Source of the DNA: Sulfurimonas sp.
GTDB lineage: Bacteria > Campylobacterota > Campylobacteria > Campylobacterales > Sulfurimonadaceae
Direction of reading: 5' to 3'
DNA: 9,485 bases
NCBI GenBank assembly: GCA_003978475.1
Contig: QNZR01000233.1
Coordinates: forward strand, 1-9,485
Shown in pieces: positions 1 to 6,974 of the stretch. Position numbers and translations under genes: made by a program. How positions within the stretch are numbered: position 1 is the first letter of the stretch; each line of letters starts with the position of its first letter. The notes beneath the pieces were generated by a model. The model did no database searches. It saw nothing but the letters and a program-made list of their open reading frames with translations, and was not told where the DNA came from.

Positions 1-267
1 ATTTTCAATCTCATTTTCAATTTGGGCAATTTTTGACTCAGGATTTTGCTGCAAATAGACTTTGTCCTGATTGAGTTTGGTATCGAGAGCGACGACTTCA
101 TCGTGGACTCTGTGAAACTCCTTTTCCGAACTTTCCCAAAAAAGAAGGTACGAAAATGCAAAAATACCCGCAAAAATCATTAGGTATAGAAGATAGCGAT
201 CTTTTTGTGTCTTTTTTGCCATATTTTGGTCAATGTTATATAAGAAATTTTCAACGCCTAAATTCAT
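1..267 (-). CDS. PilO/GspM-like inner-membrane protein (partial, C-terminus outside window)
   Basis: The gene begins at an ATG at 265-267 and stays open for 89 codons to the left edge. The protein has a short cytoplasmic N-terminus, one strong membrane segment at about residues 25-43 (rich in Leu, Ile, Phe and Tyr), then a charged, heptad-like stretch at about 45-89 that should form a periplasmic coiled coil. This is the topology of PilO and GspM, which pair with PilN or GspL in the inner-membrane platform of type IV pili and type II secretion systems. The call rests mainly on topology and on the upstream gene, whose TGA stop overlaps this ATG (ATGA), which suggests translational coupling. 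An AAAGG ribosome-binding site sits 7 nt before the ATG and favours it over the in-frame ATG at residue 16. The C-terminal ferredoxin-like domain expected of the family cannot be checked here. Confidence 0.6.
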   Translation of the reverse strand, partial: MNLGVENFLYNIDQNMAKKTQKDRYLLYLMIFAGIFAFSYLLFWESSEKEFHRVHDEVVALDTKLNQDKVYLQQNPESKIAQIENEIEN

Positions 268-1799
268 AATTGAGCCTTTAATTTACCGATATAGACCATT
301 GTTTCAGCATCATAAAGGATCTCATCCAACCGAAAATCATACTCTTGAAATTTGGCTTTGGTTAAATGTTTTACCAGTGATGTAATGTCTCTGTCTCTTT
401 TGGCAATAAGTGAGAAAGTGAACTCTTTGGTATCATTGTTTTCTGCATAGATGATGCCATCGAGTTGCGTATTGTATTTATTGAAGTCTGTAGTGAACTC
501 GGTTAACAGCGTTGCTTTCATAGGATAGTTGACTTTGACCTCATGAATCTTGATGAGTGTCTGCTTTTTTTCATCGTAGGCATTTTTTTCAGCGGTGAGC
601 AGCGCATCGGCATCTGCTTTTTGCTGCTCTTTTAAGGTAATGGCCGCTTCACGCGTCAGGCGTGTTGCATGGGTTTCTTTGTAGATATCATCGAGGATTT
701 TATAGCGAACTTTTTCGGTATACGTAAGACTCCAATACATCACCGGGTAGGCAAAAGCAAGTAGTACCGAGGCGGCTAGTGCAATTAGCAGTTGTCCGCT
801 GCTGCGCTTGCTAAACGGCGGAGGACGATGGTAAATGGTAAAATTACATGTATATTGTTCACTCTCGTCTTGTTGCAGGTACAGGTGCATGAGGGCATGA
901 ATCTCATCGACATAGCCACTCCCGCTGATCAGTCCATAATCAAACTGAAATACATTCGTGGCAATACCCAGATAGGTCTGAGAATATTCATCAATACCCG
1001 GAATAATGCCGGTATAAGAGCCCATGTAAATCTGGTCAATATTTTCCAGATTATACGCCCGTTTAGCGTAGGTAAGGACATCGTTGACATGTAAAAAGGT
1101 ATCACCCAATAGTTTAATAAGATGTTTTTGATGTTCGTGGTTAAGAGTACTCAGCCCCTCTTGTGACATGACGTTGGTGAAATCAGCATAGCTGATCTGC
1201 TCTCCCAGGAGCTCACAAAAAGTTTCGTGCATAAAGCGCATGGAGTATTTTAGAGATTTGGTATAGACAAACTCCTGATTGTTATAGACGGCTAAAAAGG
1301 CATCATGTTCTTGAAAATAGATAAAACAGTGGACCCCGCTGTCTAGAATAAGCTCTTTTTGGTAGAGTGGCTTAAGCAGCAGGGGAATCGGTACGATTTG
1401 GTCAATATATTTGATTTTATCAACCGTTGATGCAAATTCATTTTCCAAAACTTCCGGTTCAACAACAAAGGCGTGATAGTGTCGATTCGTCTCATCGGCG
1501 GTGTCATAGTATTCTACGAACTGTATGGAATATTCAATAGCCAAATCAAGAGCCAGCTCCTCATACACCTTGTTTTCCAGGGCATCTTGAAGATCTTCTT
1601 CGGGAATATTCTTGCTAATACTGACTAATGTTGAGATAAAGCTTTTATTATTTAAAAATGCAATGGTCTGCTGCTGTTTGGCATAAGCCGGTTTTTTTTC
1701 AATGGTGATGGAGCCATCACTCAGCTTATAGTATGTCTGACTATAAGGATTGATGGAAAGCGAACTTGTGAATTTTGCTTTTGTCTCTTTTGTCTTCAC
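264..1799 (-). CDS. GspL-like / fused PilM-PilN-like pilus or type II secretion platform protein
   Basis: This is a 511-residue bitopic protein. Residues 1-330 form a large soluble, probably cytoplasmic region resembling in size and position the actin-like part of PilM or GspL, although I see no crisp ATP-binding motif. One membrane segment lies at about 336-359, just after a basic, Pro-rich stretch (PPP at 326-328, then KR). A charged helical region rich in Lys, Glu and Ala at about 362-422 looks like a coiled coil. The last 85 or so residues alternate strand and helix, as expected for the ferredoxin-like domain of PilN/GspL. The start is GTG at 1797-1799, since a stop lies four codons upstream; the ribosome-binding site is weak (AGAG). 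The TGA stop overlaps the ATG of the PilO/GspM-like gene. Likely role: inner-membrane assembly platform for a type IV pilus, type II secretion or DNA-uptake machine. Family assignment is by architecture and neighbour, not by a diagnostic motif. Confidence 0.55.
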   Translation of the reverse strand: MKTKETKAKFTSSLSINPYSQTYYKLSDGSITIEKKPAYAKQQQTIAFLNNKSFISTLVSISKNIPEEDLQDALENKVYEELALDLAIEYSIQFVEYYDTADETNRHYHAFVVEPEVLENEFASTVDKIKYIDQIVPIPLLLKPLYQKELILDSGVHCFIYFQEHDAFLAVYNNQEFVYTKSLKYSMRFMHETFCELLGEQISYADFTNVMSQEGLSTLNHEHQKHLIKLLGDTFLHVNDVLTYAKRAYNLENIDQIYMGSYTGIIPGIDEYSQTYLGIATNVFQFDYGLISGSGYVDEIHALMHLYLQQDESEQYTCNFTIYHRPPPFSKRSSGQLLIALAASVLLAFAYPVMYWSLTYTEKVRYKILDDIYKETHATRLTREAAITLKEQQKADADALLTAEKNAYDEKKQTLIKIHEVKVNYPMKATLLTEFTTDFNKYNTQLDGIIYAENNDTKEFTFSLIAKRDRDITSLVKHLTKAKFQEYDFRLDEILYDAETMVYIGKLKAQL

Positions 1800-2051
1800 G
1801 TAATTACTCTAATAGTAAATTTAACTAATCTCATTATGTACAACCCAAATTTATTTTTTGTCATACTTATTATTGATGCCAGGCATCCTAAGTATCCGTG
1901 TAATGTGACTTTTATACTATCGGTTAAGGCATAAATAACTTTAATATAATTAGTACTTGATTGTAGCCAAATTAAGCTTAAATGTTTTTTTATATGACTA
2001 AAATCACAATAAAAAGTAAATTTACAATGTTCATGTGGTGCCAAAAATGAC
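1800..2051. other. AT-rich intergenic gap between csd6 and the pilus-like genes
   Basis: These 252 bases are visibly richer in A and T than the flanking genes and break an otherwise tightly packed gene string. They hold an imperfect hairpin (1863-1895) and candidate minus-strand -10 boxes, TACAAT at 1960-1965 and TATAAA at 1911-1916, either of which could start a transcript for the pilus-like genes. Neither has a recognisable -35, which is common in Campylobacterota. An open frame crosses the gap, but it has a TTG start, no ribosome-binding site and no recognisable domain, so I do not call a gene. Confidence 0.55.
1863..1895. repeat. Imperfect 33-nt hairpin in the csd6-pilus gap
   Basis: Outer arms ATACTTA (1863-1869) and TAAGTAT (1889-1895) pair perfectly over 7 bp. 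Inside them GATGC (1875-1879) and GCATC (1883-1887) pair over 5 bp around a 3-nt loop, with a 5-nt bulge on one side and 1 nt on the other. No U-run follows on either strand, so it is not a standard terminator. It could be an operator, an RNA-processing site or a leader structure of the downstream mRNA. Two stacked stems make chance less likely but do not rule it out. Confidence 0.45.
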
Positions 2052-3011
2052 TTATCTTTCGGCAATTATGGCTATAGTGTCATTTTCCTGTTTAATAATA
2101 AGTGTTTTTTTACCGTTAAATGTAGTGCGTTTTGAATGATAATTCTCAAAAAATGTTATGATGTAAATATGGTCATTTTCTCCGGGATAAGGAGTGATTT
2201 GGATATTGGAAAAACGAATATTTTTGGTATCGTCATAGTCAAAAATACGACGTTTGTATTGTTTAAAAGCATCATATTTCATACCGTCATAACGGATAAA
2301 CGAGGGGTCGTAAAAACTGATGTAGCGATCATAATCATTATAGATCCATGCGTAACGCCATGCAAAGAGCTTTGAAAGAATGATGGCGAGGTTACCGTTA
2401 TAGGCTTTTTTGTGGTTTTCCTGATCGATAATCAGCAGCGTGCTTTCAAGCGTAATATTCTCATTAAGGGTACAGATATTGTCATTGTCAATGGCAATGC
2501 ACCCTTTGGTGTAGTTGTCACGATTTCCCTCCAGGGGAAGACCGTGAATCCAGATTCCTGATCCGTTTTTACCGCGAATTTTGTCATAAAGATTGGGATA
2601 TGAGGTGACAAAAGCCAGCGGTCCGTAAAACGGATCGGGATTGCTGATTTTTTTGGTTAGGCTATAGACGCCCAACGGGGTTTTGTGATCGCCTTCTTTT
2701 TGTTTGTCTCCGTTGACTTTTCCGGTCATTGCACCAAAAGTATTTACCAGCGTATAGATGCCATCCTGATTTTTCTTATAATGGTAGAGTTTGGAACGAT
2801 CTTTGTCGCAGGTAATAATAGAATCAAGATTTTCAAAATATCCAAATGATGTGTCATGCCGCAACAGCTCTTGTTCCCAATATTTTTTTTGTGAGAGCTG
2901 CTTGTCAAGGACACGTTCGACTGCTGTCATGCCATACGTTCTATAGACGGTTGCAAGGTCTGCTGCACCAAGGTAGAGTGTCAGCAGGGTCAGATAGAGT
3001 AAAATTTTCAT
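2052..3011 (-). CDS. csd6: Csd6/Pgp2-like L,D-carboxypeptidase (YkuD fold), cell-shape determinant
   Basis: A 319-residue exported protein. Residues 1-17 form a signal peptide (hydrophobic core, cut probably after Ala-Ala at 16-17). The YkuD catalytic core spans about 65-198, with His156 in IHG and Cys171 in TKGC, the spacing and order of the L,D-transpeptidase active site. The C-terminal ~100 residues (from about 215) are rich in aromatic residues and resemble the NTF2-like domain of Helicobacter pylori Csd6. Csd6 and Campylobacter Pgp2 have this three-part layout and act as L,D-carboxypeptidases, trimming peptidoglycan tetrapeptides to tripeptides, which is needed for helical or curved shape. 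In H. pylori the homologue also lies directly after era. The ATG (3009-3011) overlaps the TGA that ends the era reading frame (ATGA), with GGGA 5 nt upstream. Translation may therefore be coupled to era, which here carries a premature stop. A plain L,D-transpeptidase is the alternative. Confidence 0.85.
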   Translation of the reverse strand: MKILLYLTLLTLYLGAADLATVYRTYGMTAVERVLDKQLSQKKYWEQELLRHDTSFGYFENLDSIITCDKDRSKLYHYKKNQDGIYTLVNTFGAMTGKVNGDKQKEGDHKTPLGVYSLTKKISNPDPFYGPLAFVTSYPNLYDKIRGKNGSGIWIHGLPLEGNRDNYTKGCIAIDNDNICTLNENITLESTLLIIDQENHKKAYNGNLAIILSKLFAWRYAWIYNDYDRYISFYDPSFIRYDGMKYDAFKQYKRRIFDYDDTKNIRFSNIQITPYPGENDHIYIITFFENYHSKRTTFNGKKTLIIKQENDTIAIIAER

Positions 3012-3301
3012 TGGTATCCCATGCCTTCCAAAAATTTTTTGTCATTGGTCCAGCCCTTTTTGACACTCACAAAAAGCTCCAGAAACACTTTGCTTCCGGA
3101 GAGCGCTTCGATTTTCAGACGTGCATCCCGACCAATGCGCTTAATGGCTTCTCCGCCACGACCGATAATAATACCTTTTTGGCTCTCTTTTTGAATAATG
3201 ATGGTAGCACGGATCTTCTCAATAGGGCCGTTATTATTGATGGTATCAATCAGGACATCGGACTCATAGGGGATCTCATCGCTGATATTATCAAAAATGG
3301 C
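3008..3301 (-). pseudogene. era: C-terminal KH-domain part of era, cut off by an in-frame TAA
   Basis: These codons continue the era reading frame after its premature TAA, without any frame change, to a TGA at 3008-3010. They encode the end of the linker and the KH RNA-binding domain, counted here as codons 195-291: IPYE at 204-207 (typical PYS/PYE linker), the KH motif IIIGRGG at 238-244 followed by AIKRIG, and the closing KKGWTND at 275-281 and Gly-Tyr at 289-290. All are close to the Era consensus, so the segment has not decayed. There is no ATG before codon 288 and no internal start with a ribosome-binding site, so independent translation looks unlikely. It is either a very recent pseudogene fragment or part of an intact gene misread at one base. 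Confidence 0.85.
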
Positions 3302-3883
3302 TTATCGAATAAACTCTTTGTAAATATTACGAATCATTTCAGTCGTAATATCCTCGGGATCATACAGGTAGGGAGATTCATCAAGATGGGTGCTAATGGT
3401 ATTGAGCAGATCCACACGTCCGACATTTTTAGTTACCGACATGGGAATCAGCGCTTCAAAATGCTCACTGTAGCGATTGTATGAAGCAATGCGTTTCATG
3501 AGTTTTTCTTGTGAAACCTGATCAATTTTGCTTAATACGATAATATGCTTACGACGCTTTGTATTGAGTGCAAGAAACTCTTCATAATGTTCTGTTGAAT
3601 CTGTTACGGGGGCAAGATAGACAATAAGATCACAATCGCCAATCGCCTTAAGAGCCTCTTCGAGCATAAACTGGTTGAGAAGCTTCTCTTTGACATGCAA
3701 GCCCGGAGTATCGACAAAGATAATCTGATTGTCGTCGTGCATAACAATGGCATTGAGGCGCTTACGCGTTGCATTGGCTTTTTGAGAGACTAAAGCGATT
3801 TTTTCACCCAGTATCCAGTTCATTAGGGTACTTTTACCTGCGTTGGGTCGTCCGATTAATGCAACAAATCCTGCTTTACTCAT
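3302..3883 (-). CDS. era: Era GTPase, N-terminal GTPase domain only (premature stop at codon 194)
   Basis: Era binds GTP and the 3' end of 16S rRNA to help 30S subunit maturation; it is essential in E. coli. Visible G motifs: G1 GRPNAGKS at 11-18, switch I with Thr39, G3 DTPGL at 58-62, G4 SKID at 118-121 (Ser in place of the usual Asn), and a G5-like SVT in the MSVTKNVG stretch. The start ATG (3881-3883) lies 11 bp after hslU, behind an AGGGA-type site. The frame stops at TAA (3302-3304) right after EFIR, where Era proteins normally read on as IRE; TAA differs from the expected GAA by one base. The open part is 193 residues, against about 290-300 for the family. The missing part, the KH domain, lies downstream in the same frame, so the whole locus is 3008-3883 (291 codons plus stop). 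Without KH the product should not bind rRNA properly. Confidence 0.9.
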   Translation of the reverse strand: MSKAGFVALIGRPNAGKSTLMNWILGEKIALVSQKANATRKRLNAIVMHDDNQIIFVDTPGLHVKEKLLNQFMLEEALKAIGDCDLIVYLAPVTDSTEHYEEFLALNTKRRKHIIVLSKIDQVSQEKLMKRIASYNRYSEHFEALIPMSVTKNVGRVDLLNTISTHLDESPYLYDPEDITTEMIRNIYKEFIR

Positions 3884-3894
3884 CCTGGTGTCCC

Positions 3895-5223
3895 TTAGAG
3901 AATGTAACGCGACGTATCTTCATCGTCAATGATGACATCGAGTTTTTCATGAACCAAATCGGCATCAATAACAATAGTTTGACCACGGTGCGTATCGGCA
4001 TCAAAACTAATGTCTTCAAGCACTTTTTCAAGAACCGTATGCAGACGGCGTGCCCCGATATCTTCAGTCTTTTCATTGGCTTTTTGGGAAAGATGTGCCA
4101 TGGCTCTTATGGCGCTTTCATCAAATTCAAGTCGCACATCTTCGACTCCCAAAAGGGCCTCATATTGTCGCAACAGGGAGTTTTTGGTTTGTGACAAAAT
4201 CTTGTACAACACCTCTTCGCTCAACGGTTCGAGTTCTACACGGGGGGGAAAACGTCCCTGAAGTTCCGGAATAAGATCGCTGGGTTTGACCTTGTGAAAC
4301 GCTCCAGCAGCAATGAAAAGAATGTGATCAGTCTTGATGGCACCGTATTTTGTCGTCACTGTACTGCCTTCTACGATAGGAAGCAGGTCACGCTGAACCC
4401 CCTCTTTGCTGGGGTCATTGCGTCCTTCACTTTTAGAGCTTACGGCAATTTTATCGATTTCGTCCAAAAAGACAATGCCGCCTTGCTCGGTACGTTTAAG
4501 TGCTTCTTTGGTAATGGCATCCATGTCCAGAAGTTTTTCACTGGCTTCATGACGAAGGGCGGTTTTTGCCTCTTTGACCCGGATCTCTTTTTTGGTATCT
4601 TCTTTATTAAAGGAGTTGAACATTTTTGAAAAAGACTCTTGAACTTTTGCCATATCCGGTGACATGTTGGTGTCATTGAATTCCATATTCATTTTTGGAA
4701 TCTCAATTTCAATAATGCGTTCGTCCATGGATCCGCTAAGCACTTTCTCTTTCATCCGCTCTTTCGAAGCCAGGTACTCCTCTTTTTTACTTTCGTTGGC
4801 CAATGCAGGCAGTGGTGGAAGGAGTTTTTCGAGAATTTTATTCAGTACATAGGCTTCAATGGCAGATTCATTTTGCTGCTGCTGCTCATTTTTGACAAGC
4901 CTAATGGACGTGACGACCAAATCGCGTATCATGGACTCGACATCACGGCCGACAAAACCGACTTCAGTAAATTTTGAGGCTTCTACCTTAATAAACGGTA
5001 AGTTCATCATCTTGGCAAGCCGTCGGGAAATTTCGGTTTTACCGACTCCGGTCGAACCGATCATCAAAATGTTTTTTGGCATAATGTCATCTTGAAGCTC
5101 CAGACTTAATTGCATGCGGCGATAGCGACTGCGAAGGGCTAAAGCAATCGTACGTTTGGCTTTGTCTTGACCGATAATGTAGCCGTCAAGGTAGGCTACG
5201 GTCTCTTTGGGAGTCATATTCAC
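3895..5223 (-). CDS. hslU: HslU, ATPase subunit of the HslUV protease
   Basis: A 442-residue AAA+ unfoldase that feeds substrates to HslV in the cytoplasm. Seen in order: N-terminal MTPKE...IIGQD start of the family; Walker A GSTGVGKT at 56-63; pore loop GFVG at 89-92 (GYVG in E. coli); the intermediate (I) domain at about 110-235, rich in Glu, Lys and Gln; Walker B IVFLDE at 250-255; GRFPPRVEL, second-region and sensor-2 GARR motifs towards the C-terminus; and the terminal RYIL tail that inserts into HslV to activate it. The GTG start (5221-5223) overlaps the hslV TGA (GTGA) and has GGAGA 7 nt upstream, which favours it over the ATG two codons later. Length and motifs are normal. HslU and HslV form one complex, consistent with coupled translation. 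Confidence 0.97.
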   Translation of the reverse strand: MNMTPKETVAYLDGYIIGQDKAKRTIALALRSRYRRMQLSLELQDDIMPKNILMIGSTGVGKTEISRRLAKMMNLPFIKVEASKFTEVGFVGRDVESMIRDLVVTSIRLVKNEQQQQNESAIEAYVLNKILEKLLPPLPALANESKKEEYLASKERMKEKVLSGSMDERIIEIEIPKMNMEFNDTNMSPDMAKVQESFSKMFNSFNKEDTKKEIRVKEAKTALRHEASEKLLDMDAITKEALKRTEQGGIVFLDEIDKIAVSSKSEGRNDPSKEGVQRDLLPIVEGSTVTTKYGAIKTDHILFIAAGAFHKVKPSDLIPELQGRFPPRVELEPLSEEVLYKILSQTKNSLLRQYEALLGVEDVRLEFDESAIRAMAHLSQKANEKTEDIGARRLHTVLEKVLEDISFDADTHRGQTIVIDADLVHEKLDVIIDDEDTSRYIL

Positions 5224-5762
5224 GATGGCGTCTCCATAACGAGGGTTTTAATTTCATGGTTGGTATAGATGCACAGATCGGCGGCAATATGCAGACTCTC
5301 TTTGACGAGATGTTCGTCATCGATGTCAGCATGTTTTTGTAAGGCACGTGCTGCCGCAATGGCGTAATTGCCACCGCTGCCTATGGCGGCAATGGCACCG
5401 TCTTCGGGTTCAACGACGTCTCCGTTACCGGTTAAAATAAAGATATGGCGGGTGTTGAGTACAATCATCATGGCTTCAAGGCGACGTAATACTTTGTCTT
5501 TACGCCATGCTTTGGAAAATTCAATGACTGATTTCATCAGATCTCCGTGTTGCTGCTCCAAATGGTCTTCAAACATATCAAAGAGATTAAAAGCATCGGC
5601 AGTAGATCCGGCAAAACCGGCAAGAATACTTCCATGGTGCAGACGCCGAATTTTCGTGGCATTGTTTTTTAAGACAGTATGTCCAAAAGAGACCTGCCCG
5701 TCACCGCCGATGACAGCTTTATTGGCTCCTTTGAAAGCGAGAATGGTAGTCGCTTCAAACAT
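5220..5762 (-). CDS. hslV: HslV, proteolytic subunit of HslUV
   Basis: A 180-residue, proteasome-beta-like threonine protease. The catalytic Thr is preceded by four residues (MFEA), so Thr5 corresponds to Thr1 of the mature E. coli enzyme. With that offset Asp21 and Lys37 match the expected D17 and K33 of the active site. GGDGQ (19-23), GFAGSTADAF, AIGSGG and ICIYTNH are family landmarks. The same MFEATTI beginning occurs in Helicobacter HslV, so removal of a short leader (beyond Met) is presumably needed. The ATG at 5760-5762 shares one base with the rplI stop (TAATG) and has AGGAG 5 nt upstream. An upstream in-frame start is not needed. The partner ATPase hslU follows with a GTGA overlap. 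Confidence 0.96.
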   Translation of the reverse strand: MFEATTILAFKGANKAVIGGDGQVSFGHTVLKNNATKIRRLHHGSILAGFAGSTADAFNLFDMFEDHLEQQHGDLMKSVIEFSKAWRKDKVLRRLEAMMIVLNTRHIFILTGNGDVVEPEDGAIAAIGSGGNYAIAAARALQKHADIDDEHLVKESLHIAADLCIYTNHEIKTLVMETPS

Positions 5763-6208
5763 TATGCTCCTTTGATTTCTACATGTAGCGTCGCATGAAT
5801 ACCGTGACCGAGTTTCAGGTCAAGATCATGGGTACCGGTTGTTTTAAGCGCTTCTTTATGGTTAATGTGTTTTTTGTCAATGTCAATACCATGCTGTTCT
5901 TTGAGCGCGTGGGCAATCTCTTCTTTAGTCACGGCACCGAAGAGATGACCGGTGTTACCCAGTTTCTTGCTTATGATAATTTGCAGCTTGTCAAGTTTTT
6001 GGCTGAGTGCTTTCATGGCCTCAATCTCACTGGATTGTGCCTCCGCTTTACGGCGCTCACTGGCTTGATGCTTTTTAATGACCTCGTTAGTCGCATGCTT
6101 GGCAAAGCCTTTGGCAATGAGAAAGTTTTGACCGTAACCGTCTTTAACGTCTTTAATTTCGCCGGCGTTACCCAGACCTTTAACATCTTTTACTAATAGT
6201 ACTTTCAT
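5762..6208 (-). CDS. rplI: 50S ribosomal protein L9
   Basis: A 148-residue protein of normal L9 length. The N-terminal rRNA-binding domain carries the L9 signature: KDVKGLGNAGEIKDVKDGY, then NFLIAKGFA by residue 36. A long, charged connecting helix follows at about 42-78, and the C-terminal globular domain runs from GHLFGAVT (about 87) to the end, closing with strand residues that include HATLHVEIKG. L9 binds 23S rRNA near the L1 stalk and helps keep the reading frame. The start ATG (6206-6208) has GGAG 4 nt upstream. It lies 12 bp after the rhodanese-fusion gene and overlaps the hslV start by one base, so it is inside the same transcription unit. Having rplI ahead of hslV is the arrangement I remember from Helicobacter, not a checked comparison. 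Confidence 0.97.
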   Translation of the reverse strand: MKVLLVKDVKGLGNAGEIKDVKDGYGQNFLIAKGFAKHATNEVIKKHQASERRKAEAQSSEIEAMKALSQKLDKLQIIISKKLGNTGHLFGAVTKEEIAHALKEQHGIDIDKKHINHKEALKTTGTHDLDLKLGHGIHATLHVEIKGA

Positions 6209-6220
6209 AAGACTCCAATA

Positions 6221-6958
6221 TTATTTAACGATATCGCCATGATAGGACACAATGCCATGCGTCAGATTGCCGACGCGACGGTAACCCATGTCATTCATAA
6301 TGCGCTGGCAGTGCAAACTGCGGCTGCCGACATGACAATAGAGAATCACCGGTTCATCTTTTGCTAATGCCGCCTCATCAAGAAGATTAAAAAAACCGCT
6401 GGTAGGAATGAGCAGGTCGGCACCTTTTATGTGTCCCATCTGCCACTCCATATGCTCACGAACGTCAATGAGTTTAAATGTCACCATTCCCAACTCTTTA
6501 GCTTCCATGAGTGCTGCGAGTTCGTCTCCGTCCAGATCATTTTTTTTGAGGAGTTCTTGGCATTCATCGGTGCTAAGACCCCGTGAATGGGTGTGTACAG
6601 CCGTTTCAATATTGAGCTCTTTGCGTTTGGCGGCAGCATATTCGGGGGTACAGAAAATACCGCAATGACATGCACCGATCTCAACCATTTCACGCTCAAT
6701 AGCCGGCTTGCACGGGCAGATTCTATCGTCAATACTGCGGGCTTTACCGTCAACTTCTTCAACCATAAAACAGGGGCAAAAACGTTTGTTGTACAGCATC
6801 TTGTTGCGAGCCAATCCCATTTGAACGCCCTCGTTAACTTCTGCTTGTGGGTTGTATTCCCAGCCAAACTGCTTAATGACCTTATCGGTAAACTTGAGCG
6901 TCTTTGCCAGCTCATTTTGAAACTCTTCAGAGTTCATATCTATTTTAATCATACTCAC
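6221..6958 (-). CDS. Ferredoxin-thioredoxin-reductase-like catalytic domain fused to a rhodanese domain
   Basis: A 245-residue cytoplasmic protein. The N-terminal half carries the Cys pattern of the FTR catalytic (beta) subunit: CPC at 61-63, CPC at 81-83 and CHC at 97-99, followed by GIFC with Cys103. In FTR these Cys residues hold a [4Fe-4S] cluster next to a redox-active disulfide. The C-terminal half is a single rhodanese domain: LIDVRE at about 163-168, GHIKGA, and active-site loop CHVGSRS at 208-214 with catalytic Cys208. Spacing between the Cys pairs (17 and 13 residues) is longer than in plant-type FTR (16 and 8). No ferredoxin-binding variable subunit is nearby. The start is taken as GTG 6956-6958 because AAGGA lies 6 nt before it; ATG 6950-6952 is the alternative. 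An upstream ATG at 7075 would overlap argG by about 100 bp and is unlikely. Probable role in thiol or sulfane-sulfur redox chemistry is inference. Confidence 0.8.
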   Translation of the reverse strand: MSMIKIDMNSEEFQNELAKTLKFTDKVIKQFGWEYNPQAEVNEGVQMGLARNKMLYNKRFCPCFMVEEVDGKARSIDDRICPCKPAIEREMVEIGACHCGIFCTPEYAAAKRKELNIETAVHTHSRGLSTDECQELLKKNDLDGDELAALMEAKELGMVTFKLIDVREHMEWQMGHIKGADLLIPTSGFFNLLDEAALAKDEPVILYCHVGSRSLHCQRIMNDMGYRRVGNLTHGIVSYHGDIVK

Positions 6959-6974
6959 AGGTGATCCTTTTTCA

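Noticed and set aside
1796..2065. 89-codon minus-strand open frame across the csd6-pilus gap as a gene
   Set aside because: It starts with TTG inside csd6, has no ribosome-binding site, is AT-driven in composition, crosses a hairpin and resembles no family I know.
3302..3304. UAA recoding or stop-codon reassignment in era
   Set aside because: TAA ends seven other genes in the window normally, and no stimulatory structure is evident after the codon; the following G does not favour readthrough.
2846..3484. Long plus-strand open frame (212 codons) opposite csd6 and era
   Set aside because: It lies antisense to two recognisable genes, has no ribosome-binding site or domain, and is explained by their codon use.
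5368..6196. Plus-strand open frames opposite hslV and rplI
   Set aside because: They are mirror images of strongly conserved genes, with no promoter, ribosome-binding site or recognisable product.
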